Positions 33,966-42,155 of a DNA stretch of 64,000 nucleotides are shown here, piece by piece (position 1 is the first letter of the stretch; each line of letters begins with the position of its first letter). Below the pieces are notes generated by a model. It was not told the DNA's origin. It searched no databases and worked only from the letters and a program-made list of their open reading frames with translations. The stretch comes from Natronococcus pandeyae (lineage in GTDB: Archaea; Halobacteriota; Halobacteria; Halobacteriales; Natrialbaceae): contig NZ_PHNJ01000001.1 of assembly GCF_008122205.1 (NCBI RefSeq), positions 62,001 through 126,000 on the forward strand, written 5' to 3'. Both the position numbers and the translations under genes were made by a program.

Positions 33966-34667
33966 ATGCGGTTCGTGATCATCGGTGCCGGACGAGTTGG
34001 CCTGCGCACAGCGCGTGTCTTGCGCGAGGAGGGACACGAGGTGACGATCATCGAACGAGACGATGCGATGGTACGGCGTGCCCGGAACCAGGAGTTTACC
34101 GTCGTCGAGGGCGACGGCTCCCAGGAGTCGGTTCTCGAGGAGGCCGGCATCAAAGAAGCCGACGCGCTGGGTGCGCTGACCGGCGACCTGAACGTCAACT
34201 TCACGGCCTCTATGATCGCCAAACACCACGGCTGCCGAACGGTCATGCGCATCGACGAGGCCTACCGCGAAGGGATCTACCGCAAGTACGCCGAGGAGGT
34301 CGACGAGATCATCTACCCCGAACGGCTGGGCGCGATCGGAGCGAAAAACGCCCTGCTCGGCGGCACTATCCGCGCCATCGCGGACATCGCACCGCACCTG
34401 CAGGTCGTCGAACTCACGCTCACCCAGGAGGCGCCGATCAACGGCTACACGATCAGCGAACTGGAACTCCCCGCCGACGCGACCGTCCTCGCCTTTGGCA
34501 AGCGCGACGATCCCCTCGAGATCCCCTCGGCGGACGAGTCCCTCGAGACCGGCGACCGACTCGTCGTGCTGGCGGACTACGAGGTGTTGAGTCAGGTTAG
34601 ACAGCTCATCGTCGGTGAGACGGCGAACCAGGCGATGGCGAACGCGGGCGCTGGAGGTGTCAACTGA
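33966..34667 (+). CDS. trkA: TrkA-type potassium uptake regulator
   Basis: A 233-residue cytoplasmic gating subunit of a Trk/Ktr potassium channel. The RCK_N domain has the nucleotide-binding GAGRVGLRTARVL (7-19), a Glu at the end of strand 2 (TIIERDD) and GDGSQESVLEEAG. RCK_C occupies about 140-220 (PINGYTISELELPADATVLAF). ATG 33966 follows an AAACTTATTGG box at about 30 nt. The stop TGA overlaps the start of the AsnC-like gene by one base. The channel subunit is not in this window. Confidence 0.9.
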   Translation: MRFVIIGAGRVGLRTARVLREEGHEVTIIERDDAMVRRARNQEFTVVEGDGSQESVLEEAGIKEADALGALTGDLNVNFTASMIAKHHGCRTVMRIDEAYREGIYRKYAEEVDEIIYPERLGAIGAKNALLGGTIRAIADIAPHLQVVELTLTQEAPINGYTISELELPADATVLAFGKRDDPLEIPSADESLETGDRLVVLADYEVLSQVRQLIVGETANQAMANAGAGGVN

Positions 34668-34897
34668 TGGTTACAGCATTCATCATGATCAAAGCGAACA
34701 CGGGCGAGGCGGACCGGCTCAGAACCAATATCGAATCGATCGAGGGCGTCGAATCCGCTCACATCGTCGCCGGCGACGTTGACATCATCGCGAAGGCGAC
34801 GGTCGACACGCCCGCTGCGGTCAAGAACATCGCGGCGACGGAGATCCAGGGAATTAGCGGCGTCGAGGACACGCAGACGTATATCGCGATGGACTAA
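34667..34897 (+). CDS. AsnC/Lrp-type ligand-binding (RAM) protein, copy 2
   Basis: A 76-residue stand-alone RAM domain, paralogous to 33619-33849 (MVTAFIMIKANTGEADRLRTNI; IVAGDVDIIAKATVDTP; VEDTQTYIAMD). It is coupled to trkA by a 1-nt overlap (TGATGG). This argues that it partners TrkA, sensing a ligand in potassium channel gating. Both copies end in nearly the same DNA, which continues into the inverted-repeat arms. Confidence 0.88.
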   Translation: MVTAFIMIKANTGEADRLRTNIESIEGVESAHIVAGDVDIIAKATVDTPAAVKNIAATEIQGISGVEDTQTYIAMD

Positions 34898-35253
34898 GAA
34901 CGAACTTTTTCTCTGCGTGCGGTCGCTTCGCGACCGCACTCGGAAAAACTTCGATGAAAAGCACCGGAAGACGTTCCGACTTGCTCACTTCGTTCGCTGC
35001 GTGGGCTGCGGCTTCCGAGCCTTCGTTCACTCCGTTCACGAAGGCACTCCTCCTTCCGTTCTCTCACTCCTTAGCTCACGGCTTCGCCGTTCGCCTTTCC
35101 GCGGCGCTTCGCGCCGCGCAGTCGCTCGTTCACATCAGTCGTCGGCCCGCTCGCTCACTGCGCTCGCTCGCGGCAGAGTGCGGTGAACGGCCTGCCCTTC
35201 CCCGGGTCGCGAGATCCACTGCTGACTGTGGTGGATCTCGCTCCCGGCCATTG
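34898..35253. other. spacer forming the right arm of a long inverted repeat
   Basis: No gene is seen between the AsnC-like stop and 35354. The stretch carries hairpins (34918-34938; 35100-35117; 35209-35241) and repeats, in reverse, blocks of 33382-33618. CTTCGTTCGCTGCG-type decayed sequence fills the rest. Confidence 0.6.
34918..34938 (+). terminator. hairpin after AsnC-like gene copy 2
   Basis: TGCGGTCGC TTC GCGACCGCA, a 9-bp perfect stem with a 3-nt loop, 20 nt after the stop. It sits inside an outer pair CGAACTTTTTC (34902-34912) / GAAAAACTTCG (34943-34953) with one mismatch, copying the nested layout at 33545-33615. Confidence 0.55.
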
Positions 35254-35254
35254 C
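35125..35254 (-). ncRNA. candidate structured RNA element, copy 2
   Basis: Read on the minus strand it begins GCAATGGCCGGGAGC, then a perfect 11-bp hairpin (GCGAGATCCAC/GTGGATCTCGC on the plus strand at 35209-35241), then GACCCGGGGAAGGGCAGG and the GAGCGAGCGCAGTGAGCG block. It matches copy 1 except inside the hairpin, where sequence differs but pairing is kept. Confidence 0.35.
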
Positions 35255-35353
35255 GGACGGATCGAGTGCTCCGTGATTGCTGCGCCCGATCCTCGCCTCG
35301 AGCCTGCTTGCTGAGGCCGTAGCCCTTTCAGGTTAACAATGGTACGACTACAC

Positions 35354-35710
35354 ATGGCAGACGACCAGCCAGACTACCTCGAGGACCCGCCCGAAATTGA
35401 CTGGCCTAAAGAGGAGGAGACCCCGACGAACGACGATCTCGGTCCCGCGTCAGAGGACGACCTCGAGTTGGTCGGGATGGCGAGTACGGCCGTCCTCGTT
35501 CACAGCGCCGAGTCTTCGATGCTGTACCACGGCGAGGTGAACGAGGACGGCCGCGTCACGCCCAGGTTCGACGACGAGGTCGACGCCGACACCGGAGACG
35601 ACGGCTCGCTATCGGATGCGATCAGCGATCTCGGGGACCGACTCGGCTGGGACTCGCTGACCGACTACGGCCGCGAACACTGGAGCGGACAGGAGCCGCC
35701 AGAGGAGTGA
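35354..35710 (+). CDS. small acidic haloarchaeal protein, unknown
   Basis: A 118-residue very acidic soluble protein. ADDQPDYLEDPPEIDWPKEEE opens it (in parts); ELVGMASTAVLVHSAESSMLYHGEVNEDG is a short beta segment; DAISDLGDRLGWDSLTDYGREHW is a C-terminal amphipathic helix. No domain is recognised. ATG at 35354 (MADDQP) is chosen over a GTG-like start 15 nt upstream. It stands alone after the inverted-repeat arm. Confidence 0.6.
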   Translation: MADDQPDYLEDPPEIDWPKEEETPTNDDLGPASEDDLELVGMASTAVLVHSAESSMLYHGEVNEDGRVTPRFDDEVDADTGDDGSLSDAISDLGDRLGWDSLTDYGREHWSGQEPPEE

Positions 35711-35783
35711 AACTCCCGTCGGTGAGTTGCGAAAGGACTGAATCGCGCCCGATCAGACGGGTAGTTCGCCGGCCGTCGCCCGA

Positions 35784-36830
35784 TCAGTGCTCGAGTTCCT
35801 GAATCTCTTCTCGAGACGCGAACTCCTCGAGCCACGCCCGCTGCGTGTCGAGTCGCGGCGGAACGTCGTCGTAGACCGGTTCGAAGACCTCTCCGGGCTC
35901 CGGTACGGGAGTCGACTCGGCGATCTCGACGGCCTCCTCGAGTTCCGCCTCGGCTTCTTCCCGGACCTCCTCGGCGAACGCGTCGTCGAGTACGCCCTGC
36001 TCGCGGAGGTACGACTCGTAGCGCTCGAGGGGGTCCGCGGTGCGCCAGTCGGGAAGATCCTCTTGCTCCTCGCGGTAGCGCGAAGGGTCGTCGCTGGTCG
36101 TGTGCGCGCCCTGGCGGTAGGTCAGGCTCTCGACGAGGACGGGTTCACCGTCGCGAGCGCGCTCGAGGGCGGCTTCGGTGAGCTCTCGAACGGCGAGCGG
36201 GTCGTTGCCGTCGACGCGAACGCCCTCGAAGCCGTAGGCCTCGGCCTTCTGGGCGATAGTTTTGCTTGCAGTCTGGCGCTCGCGCGGCAGCGAGATCGCC
36301 CAGTGGTTGTTCTCGCAGAAGAAGACGACGGGCGCCTCGAAGACGCCGGCGAAGTTCAGTCCCTCGTGGAAGTCACCCTCGCTCGTCGCGCCGTCGCCGA
36401 AGTAACAGCAGATCGCCTCCTCTCTGCCGTTGTAGTTCGCGGCCATTCCCAGCCCCGCCGCGTGGGGGATCTGGGTCGCGATCGGCACTGCCTGGGGAAA
36501 GACGTTCAGGTCATGATCGGACGTGTATTCGGGGTAGCCCCGGCGAAAGAGCAGAATGTCGCTCATCGGAACGCCGTGCGCGATCTGCATCGCGTTCGAC
36601 CGGTAGGTCGGCACGAGCCAGTCGGCGTCCGCGAGTGCGTGTGCGGCCCCGACCTGGGAGCCTTCCTGGCCCTTGTAGGGCGGGTAGCCGCTCATCCATC
36701 CTCGCCGCTGGAGGGCGAGTGCGCGCTCGTCGAACCGACGCGTCCGAACGACGTCACGGTAGATTTCGAGGGCCTCCTCGACGGATACCTGCGTGTCCTC
36801 GAGGGCGGTCTCACCGATCACGCGGTGCAT
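35784..36830 (-). CDS. pdhA: 2-oxoacid dehydrogenase E1 alpha subunit
   Basis: A 348-residue thiamine diphosphate subunit. The cofactor motif GDGATSEGDFHEGLNFAGVFEAPVVFFCENN (in parts, about 140-172) is intact, with YPPYKGQEGSQVGAAHAL before it and YRQGAHTTSDDPSRYR, the phosphorylation-loop region, after. E1 alpha pairs with E1 beta, then E2 and E3, to decarboxylate pyruvate or branched-chain keto acids. Here the gene is alone; no E1 beta or E2 is in the window. ATG at 36830 (MHRVIG). Confidence 0.9.
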   Translation of the reverse strand: MHRVIGETALEDTQVSVEEALEIYRDVVRTRRFDERALALQRRGWMSGYPPYKGQEGSQVGAAHALADADWLVPTYRSNAMQIAHGVPMSDILLFRRGYPEYTSDHDLNVFPQAVPIATQIPHAAGLGMAANYNGREEAICCYFGDGATSEGDFHEGLNFAGVFEAPVVFFCENNHWAISLPRERQTASKTIAQKAEAYGFEGVRVDGNDPLAVRELTEAALERARDGEPVLVESLTYRQGAHTTSDDPSRYREEQEDLPDWRTADPLERYESYLREQGVLDDAFAEEVREEAEAELEEAVEIAESTPVPEPGEVFEPVYDDVPPRLDTQRAWLEEFASREEIQELEH

Positions 36831-36868
36831 GCCACGAGCGTTGCAGGGAGCGGTGAAAGTGATTCCGG

Positions 36869-37495
36869 TTACTCGTCCCCGGTATCGGCCTCGTCCTCCT
36901 CGAGCGCGCTCGCCAGCACGTCCTCGACCCGCTCGAGGACGACCTCCGGCGGCTGTGTCGCGTCCACCCGGACGAATCGGGCCGGATCGCGGTCGATCAA
37001 CCGTTCGTAGTTGTCCCGGACGCTGGTGAGGTACTCGGCGCGCTCGAACTTGTTCGTCGTCCCCGCGCGGGCGGCGGCGGTCTCCGGATCGAGATCGAGG
37101 TAGATCGTCAGATCGGGTTCGATCGAGAACGCGCGGTGAATCCCGACGACGTACTCGAGCGGGCGGGTGATTCTCCCGTCTTCGGCCAGCGTCGCTCCCT
37201 GGTAGGCGTACCGAGAGTCCGAGTAGCGGTCCGAGATGACGAGGTCGTCGCGCTCGAGGGCGGGTTCGATCACTCGCGAGAGGTGGTCGGCGTGGTCAGC
37301 CGTATACAGGAAGAGTTCGGCGAGCGGGTCGGCACCGTCGTCCTCGATCGACCGGTAGACGGCCTCTCCGTACCACGATCCTGTCTCCCCGGAGGTGGGC
37401 TCCGTAGTGAACGTCGCGTCCGGGTAGACGTCGTGAAGTGCCTCCCAGACCGTCGTCTTGCCGCTCCCGTCCAGTCCCTCGAGCGTCACGAGCAT
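36869..37495 (-). CDS. tmk: thymidylate kinase
   Basis: A 208-residue dTMP kinase making d[19 protein letters not shown] (5-20) is the P-loop, [19 protein letters not shown] is the lid and DRY (Asp-Arg-Tyr) motif, and [15 protein letters not shown] supplies the adenine-side motif. The protein ends in an acidic Glu/Asp tail. ATG at 37495 gives [13 protein letters not shown]; an earlier start would put non-conserved residues before the P-loop. It is 38 nt upstream of pdhA on the same strand, so possibly co-transcribed. Confidence 0.92.
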   Translation of the reverse strand: MLVTLEGLDGSGKTTVWEALHDVYPDATFTTEPTSGETGSWYGEAVYRSIEDDGADPLAELFLYTADHADHLSRVIEPALERDDLVISDRYSDSRYAYQGATLAEDGRITRPLEYVVGIHRAFSIEPDLTIYLDLDPETAAARAGTTNKFERAEYLTSVRDNYERLIDRDPARFVRVDATQPPEVVLERVEDVLASALEEDEADTGDE

Positions 37496-37601
37496 ACTCC
37501 CAGGTCGCGCAGGTAGATACAAGGCTCTGACGTCATCGGCTCGCGCCACCCTTACAATGTAGCCGTCCACCTATTTACCGCTCGCAACTGGTACGTTAGA
37601 T

Positions 37602-38519
37602 ATGAACGTTCTCGTCGCTGGTGGAACCGGCTTCATCGGCACCAATCTCTGTACGGAACTGGTCGAGCGCGGCCACGAGGTGACCGCCCTCTCTCGCGAC
37701 CCGAGCGGCGCCGACCTCCCGCCGGGTGTCGACCGGGCGATGGGCGACGCCAGCGCCTACGATTCGATCGTCGACGTCGTCGACGGCCACGATGCCGTCG
37801 TCAACCTCGTCTCGCTGTCGCCGCTCTACCAGCCCCCCGAGGGAACCAGCCACCGGGACGTCCATCTCGAGGGGACGAAAAACCTCGTCCGGGCCTGCGA
37901 GGAGCACGGCGTCGACAGGTTCGTCCAGATGAGCGGACTCGACGCGGATCCGGACGGGGCGACCGAGTTCCTTCGCGCCAAGGGCGAGGCCGAGTCGGTC
38001 GTCACCGACTCCGACCTCGAGTGGACGATCTTCCGCCCCTCGGTCGTCTTCGGTGACGGCGGCGAGTTCGTCGAGTTCGCGAAGAAAGTGACGACGCCGT
38101 ACGTGACGGGGCTCCCCGGCGGTGGCAAAACCCGATTCCAGCCGATCTGGGTGGGTGACCTCGTCCCGATGCTCGCAGACGCACTCGAGGAGGACGACCA
38201 CGTCGGCGAGACGTACGAGATCGCCGGTCCGCAGATCGTCACGCTCGCTGACGTCACCGAACTCGCCTACGAGGCAGACGGAGAGTCCGTCACCATCGTT
38301 CCGATCCCGATGGAACTGACGAAACTCGGGCTCGCGGCCGTCGATTCCATCCCCTTCGTTCCGTTCGGTCCGGACCAGGCTCGGTCCCTCGAGGTGGACA
38401 ACACCGTCGCCGAGAACGATATCGCCGCCTTCGGCGTCGACCGGGACGACCTGCTGCCGATCAGAGCGTATCTCGGCCTCGAGACGAGCGGGGCCCGCCC
38501 CAGCCATAGCAACAACTGA
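37602..38519 (+). CDS. NAD(P)-binding protein of the NDUFA9/complex I type
   Basis: A 305-residue Rossmann protein of the atypical short-chain dehydrogenase type related to the complex I subunit NDUFA9. The glycine motif GGTGFIGTNL is at 7-16 and EHGVDRFVQMSGLDADPDG replaces the usual YxxxK. FRPSVVFGDGGEFVEF and GGGKTRFQPIWVGDL are family blocks. It may bind quinone-linked complexes or lipids; the catalytic activity is doubtful because the YxxxK is absent. ATG 37602 with a TTATTTACCG-like box upstream. Confidence 0.85.
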   Translation: MNVLVAGGTGFIGTNLCTELVERGHEVTALSRDPSGADLPPGVDRAMGDASAYDSIVDVVDGHDAVVNLVSLSPLYQPPEGTSHRDVHLEGTKNLVRACEEHGVDRFVQMSGLDADPDGATEFLRAKGEAESVVTDSDLEWTIFRPSVVFGDGGEFVEFAKKVTTPYVTGLPGGGKTRFQPIWVGDLVPMLADALEEDDHVGETYEIAGPQIVTLADVTELAYEADGESVTIVPIPMELTKLGLAAVDSIPFVPFGPDQARSLEVDNTVAENDIAAFGVDRDDLLPIRAYLGLETSGARPSHSNN

Positions 38520-38888
38520 AACGGTTTCCACACCGATCGCGCTGTCCGCGGTTCTCGCTTGTGTCGCTCACGGGTCGTTCCTCCCCGTTTGCGTTGCGCG
38601 GTTCTCACTCACTTCGTTCGCTCCGAACCGCGCTCGCTCCGAACCGCGCACGTTCCGAACCGCGCTCGCTCCGAACCGCGCTCCCATCGTGTGATCGGGT
38701 GTGCACTGACTTTCAGTGGCTACTATAGGCGGCCGTCGACGTTTTTCTGCGAAGTAACTGCCAGTTCACAAACAAGAATAATACTGATAAGACAGCGCCA
38801 CTCGATCGACACTCCCCTCGAAAAGCCGCTGCAGTATTGCGATTTCATTCAACGTTCAGCTAATACTGATATTCAGCTCATCACAAGA
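38520..38888. other. intergenic region upstream of cetZ1
   Basis: A 420-nt gap with no gene. The first part has a 16-bp tandem repeat; the part after 38700 is unusually AT-rich for this window, with short ACTGATA and CAGTT motifs, and probably holds cetZ1 control sites. Confidence 0.5.
38619..38682. repeat. four tandem copies of a 16-bp unit
   Basis: CGCTCCGAACCGCGCT occurs four times end to end (second copy ends A, third has CGTT at its start), an exact 64-nt block 100 nt after the NDUFA9-like stop. Confidence 0.85.
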
Positions 38889-38894
38889 CTTATG
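38889..38894 (+). promoter_or_regulatory. TATA-like element of cetZ1
   Basis: CTTATG in AAGACTTATGTTC, 47-52 nt before the ATG at 38941; leader of about 20-25 nt that includes GGAG at 38925-38928. Confidence 0.4.
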
Positions 38895-38940
38895 TTCTCT
38901 ATCACACTGGTACCAATTCAACGGAGCCCCCTGATAATCA

Positions 38941-40119
38941 ATGAAGCTGGCGATGATCGGATTCGGACAGGCCGGTGGCAAAATCGTCGATCGATTCCTC
39001 GATTACGACGATCGGACGAACAGCGGGATCGTCCGCGCGGCAGTCGCGGTCAACTCTGCGAAGGCAGACCTCATCGGTCTCGAGAATATTCCACAGGAGA
39101 ATCGCGTACTCATCGGCCAGGCCCGGGTAAAGGGCCACGGCGTGGGTGCGGACAACGAACTCGGCGCGGAGATCGCCGAGGAGGACATCGACGAAGTTCA
39201 GAACGCTATCGACGCGATCCCGACCCACGAGGTCGACGCGTTCATCGTCGTCTCCGGAATGGGTGGTGGCACCGGTTCCGGCGGCGCTCCCGTCCTCGCA
39301 AAACACCTCAAACGGATCTACACGATCCCCGTCTACGGACTCGGCGTGCTTCCGGGAACGGACGAGGGCGGGATCTACACGCTCAACGCGGCCCGCTCGT
39401 TCCAGACGTTCGTTCGCGAAGTCGACAACCTGCTCGTCTTCGACAACGACTCCTGGCGGCAGACGGGTGAGTCCGTCGAGGGTGGCTACGACCAGATCAA
39501 CGAGGAGATCGTTCGTCGGTTCGGAATCCTCTTCGGTGCTGGCGAGGTCGGCGAGGGACAGGACGTTGCCGAGAGCGTCGTCGACTCCTCCGAGATCATC
39601 AACACCCTCTCGGGTGGTGGCGTCTCGACGGTCGGCTATGCGAGCGAGGACGTCGAACTCGATACGAGCGGCGGCCTCCTCTCCCGGTTCACCGGCGGGG
39701 AGCAGGGCGACGACGGTCTGGACGCGGCGAATACGACTAATCGGATCACGAGCCTCGTTCGCAAGGCCGCACTCGGCCGCCTCACGCTTCCGTGTGAGAT
39801 CGAGGGCACCGAACGCGCCCTGCTCGTGCTCTCCGGTCCGCCGGAGTACCTGAACCGGAAAGGCATCGAACGCGGGCGGAAGTGGCTCGAGGAGGAAACC
39901 GGCAGCATGGAAGTTCGCGGTGGCGACTTCCCGCGCCAGGAGCCGGAGGTGTCGGCCGCAATCTTGCTCTCGGGCGTGACGAACGTTCCGCGGATCAAGC
40001 GCCTTCAGCAGGTTGCGATCGAAGCACAGGACAACATCGACGACATCCAGGCCGATAGCGAGGAGAATCTCGAGGAACTCGTCGAGGACGACGAGGACGA
40101 ACTCGAGCCGCTGTTCTAG
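38941..40119 (+). CDS. cetZ1: CetZ tubulin-like cytoskeletal GTPase
   Basis: A 392-residue tubulin/FtsZ superfamily GTPase of the archaeal CetZ group, most like CetZ1 in my recall. GFGQAGGKI (7-15) is the first nucleotide motif, GGGTGSG at 108-114 is the tubulin signature and NAARSFQTF and NRITSLVRKAAL are CetZ-specific blocks. The T7-type catalytic motif follows (INEEIV). CetZ1 controls rod shape and motility in Haloferax volcanii. The C-terminal tail is highly acidic (ENLEELVEDDEDELEPLF). cofC and cofG follow. ATG 38941. Confidence 0.93.
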   Translation: MKLAMIGFGQAGGKIVDRFLDYDDRTNSGIVRAAVAVNSAKADLIGLENIPQENRVLIGQARVKGHGVGADNELGAEIAEEDIDEVQNAIDAIPTHEVDAFIVVSGMGGGTGSGGAPVLAKHLKRIYTIPVYGLGVLPGTDEGGIYTLNAARSFQTFVREVDNLLVFDNDSWRQTGESVEGGYDQINEEIVRRFGILFGAGEVGEGQDVAESVVDSSEIINTLSGGGVSTVGYASEDVELDTSGGLLSRFTGGEQGDDGLDAANTTNRITSLVRKAALGRLTLPCEIEGTERALLVLSGPPEYLNRKGIERGRKWLEEETGSMEVRGGDFPRQEPEVSAAILLSGVTNVPRIKRLQQVAIEAQDNIDDIQADSEENLEELVEDDEDELEPLF

Positions 40120-40161
40120 GCCGGTCGTCCTCGCGGATCGATCATCGACAGTGCCCGTGTC

Positions 40162-40177
40162 CGTGCCGGGGGGCACG
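40162..40177 (+). terminator. hairpin after cetZ1
   Basis: CGTGCC GGGG GGCACG, a perfect 6-bp stem with a 4-nt loop, 43 nt after the cetZ1 stop. Confidence 0.4.
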
Positions 40178-40257
40178 CGGTGGGTATCGCGTCGTCGCCG
40201 TCGTCGATCTCGGGAGTCCGACGTTCTTTTGAGCGCGTACTGGCAAGCACAGCTACG

Positions 40258-40926
40258 ATGCACGTCGTCGTTCCGTTCGCCGCCGAGACGCCGAAAACAC
40301 GCCTCGCGCCGGTACTGGCGCCCGAGGAGCGATCGGTGTTCGCGCGGGCCATGCTCGAGGACGTGCTAACCGCGATCGAGGCGACCGGCCACGAGACTAC
40401 TGTCGTTTCGACGGCCCCGCTCGAACGCGACGCGGCGCGCTCGGCGACGGTAGTCGTCGACGACCGGCCGCTGACGGCGGCGGTCAACGCTCGGCTTCCG
40501 ACGAGCCGCGAGGACGAACCCGTCGCCGTCGTCATGGCCGACCTCGCGCTGACGACGACGGAGGCACTCGAGCGCCTGTTCGCCACCGGCGGCGACGTCG
40601 TGATCGCGCCCGGACGCGGCGCTGGGACGAACGCACTCGTCGTGCGCCACCCCGAGTTTCGGGTGGACTACCACGGCGGTTCGTATCTCGATCACCGCGA
40701 GATCGCCGCCGAGATCGGGGCCGACCTCGAGACGATCGACTCGTTCCGACTCGGCACGGACGTCGACGAACCGGCTGACCTCGTCGAAGTGCTCGTTCAC
40801 GGGACCGACCGCGCCCCCGCCTGTCTTCGGGACCTCGGCTTCGAACTCGACACCAGCGACGGGCGCGTCGGCGTCGTTCGCGTCGAGGACGCCGTGTCGA
40901 GCGAGCGGCGCTCCGAGTCAAAGTGA
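40258..40926 (+). CDS. cofC: 2-phospho-L-lactate guanylyltransferase
   Basis: A 222-residue nucleotidyltransferase-fold enzyme that activates 2-phospholactate (or PEP) with GTP in coenzyme F420 synthesis. [25 protein letters not shown] holds the KTRL GTP-binding motif of the family (in parts), and [10 protein letters not shown] the metal-binding aspartate. [15 protein letters not shown] is a family block. ATG at 40258 lies in AGCTACGATGC. The stop TGA is followed after 35 nt by cofG, an F420 partner. Sure of the family, fairly sure of the role. Confidence 0.88.
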   Translation: MHVVVPFAAETPKTRLAPVLAPEERSVFARAMLEDVLTAIEATGHETTVVSTAPLERDAARSATVVVDDRPLTAAVNARLPTSREDEPVAVVMADLALTTTEALERLFATGGDVVIAPGRGAGTNALVVRHPEFRVDYHGGSYLDHREIAAEIGADLETIDSFRLGTDVDEPADLVEVLVHGTDRAPACLRDLGFELDTSDGRVGVVRVEDAVSSERRSESK

Positions 40927-40961
40927 AGGTATTATGTGCGGAGCGACGACACTCCGAGGTA

Positions 40962-42116
40962 ATGCTTCCCGGCGCGAGCGAGTACGGCGTCGAACTCACG
41001 ATCGACGACGCGGCCGTCGAGCGCCTGCTCGCGGTGGATCCTGCCGACGTCGAGACACCGCCGGAGCTGAGTTTCGCGCGGAACGTCTTCGTTCCGCTGA
41101 CGACCGCCTGCCGCTACACCTGCACCTACTGCACGTACTTCGATCCGCCAGGGGAGGCCTCGCTGCTCTCGCTCGAGGAGGTCCGTGACATCTGCGAGCG
41201 CGGCGCCGACGCGGGCTGTACGGAGGCGCTTTTCACCTTCGGCGACGATCCGGACGACCGCTACACCGAGATCCACGACCAGCTCGAGGAATGGGGCCAC
41301 GACTCGATTCATTCGTATCTGCGCGAGGCCTGCGAGGTCGCACTCGACGTCGGCCTGCTCCCGCACGCGAATCCCGGCGACCAGACGCGCGAGCAGATGG
41401 AGACGGTCGCCGACGTCAACGCCAGTATGGGCGTGATGCTCGAGACGACCGCTGACGTAGGGGCTCACGCCGGACCCCGGAAGAAGGAACCGGGCCAGCG
41501 CTTGCGAACGATTCGGAACGCCGGCGAACTCGACGTCGCCTTTACTACCGGGATCCTCGTCGGGATCGGCGAAACGTGGCGCGATCGGGCGGAGAGTCTC
41601 CTCGCGATCCGGGAACTGCACGAGCGCTACGACCACATCCAGGAGGTGATCGTCCAGCCCGTCGCCGACAACGAACGCTGGTCGGGTGGCGGCCCGAGCC
41701 TCGAGACGATGCGCCGAGTAACGGCGATGGCCCGCGTTGCCTTGCCTGAAGAAGTGTCGGTGCAGGTGCCGCCGAACCTCGCACCCGCCCGCGAGCTGAT
41801 CGACTGCGGCGTCGACGATCTGGGCGGGGTCTCGCCGGTCACCGACGACCACATCAACCCCGACTACACGTGGCCCGCGCTCCGGGAACTCGAGGAGATC
41901 GCCGAGGAGGCGGATGTACCGCTGCGAGAGCGGCTACCGGTGTACGAGCGATTCCTCCCGAGCGATCTGCGAACCGACGGATTCGACGGACGTCCCGCCG
42001 ACGGTACCGATGCGGGGAATCGTCGGTGGATCTCGTCGACGATCCGGACGGCCCTCGAGGCCGACGGCGATGCGGGCCGGCGGTATCGGGCGGTGCTCGA
42101 GGGCGACGGATACTGA
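40962..42116 (+). CDS. cofG: FO synthase subunit 1 (radical SAM)
   Basis: A 384-residue radical SAM enzyme that, with CofH, couples tyrosine to a ribityl uracil to form FO, the F420 chromophore. The iron-sulfur cluster site is CxxxCxxC in TACRYTCTYCTYF. GCTEALFTFGDDPD is a SAM-contact block and EPGQRLRTIRNAGEL a CofG family block. ATG 40962 has GAGG 6 nt upstream; a GTG at 40923 would overlap the cofC stop. Co-transcribed with cofC. The partner cofH is at 44537-45910 on the opposite strand. Confidence 0.92.
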   Translation: MLPGASEYGVELTIDDAAVERLLAVDPADVETPPELSFARNVFVPLTTACRYTCTYCTYFDPPGEASLLSLEEVRDICERGADAGCTEALFTFGDDPDDRYTEIHDQLEEWGHDSIHSYLREACEVALDVGLLPHANPGDQTREQMETVADVNASMGVMLETTADVGAHAGPRKKEPGQRLRTIRNAGELDVAFTTGILVGIGETWRDRAESLLAIRELHERYDHIQEVIVQPVADNERWSGGGPSLETMRRVTAMARVALPEEVSVQVPPNLAPARELIDCGVDDLGGVSPVTDDHINPDYTWPALRELEEIAEEADVPLRERLPVYERFLPSDLRTDGFDGRPADGTDAGNRRWISSTIRTALEADGDAGRRYRAVLEGDGY

Positions 42117-42155
42117 CCGGCGATAAAACGTCGAAAACGGAAGATATCGCTCTTC

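Noticed and set aside
33916-33978. A 20-codon frame overlapping the trkA start
   Set aside because: The likely TATA element of trkA lies inside this frame, so a transcript would not include its start codon.
38619-38682. CRISPR array
   Set aside because: The 16-bp units are directly adjacent, with no spacers, and there are no cas genes in the window.
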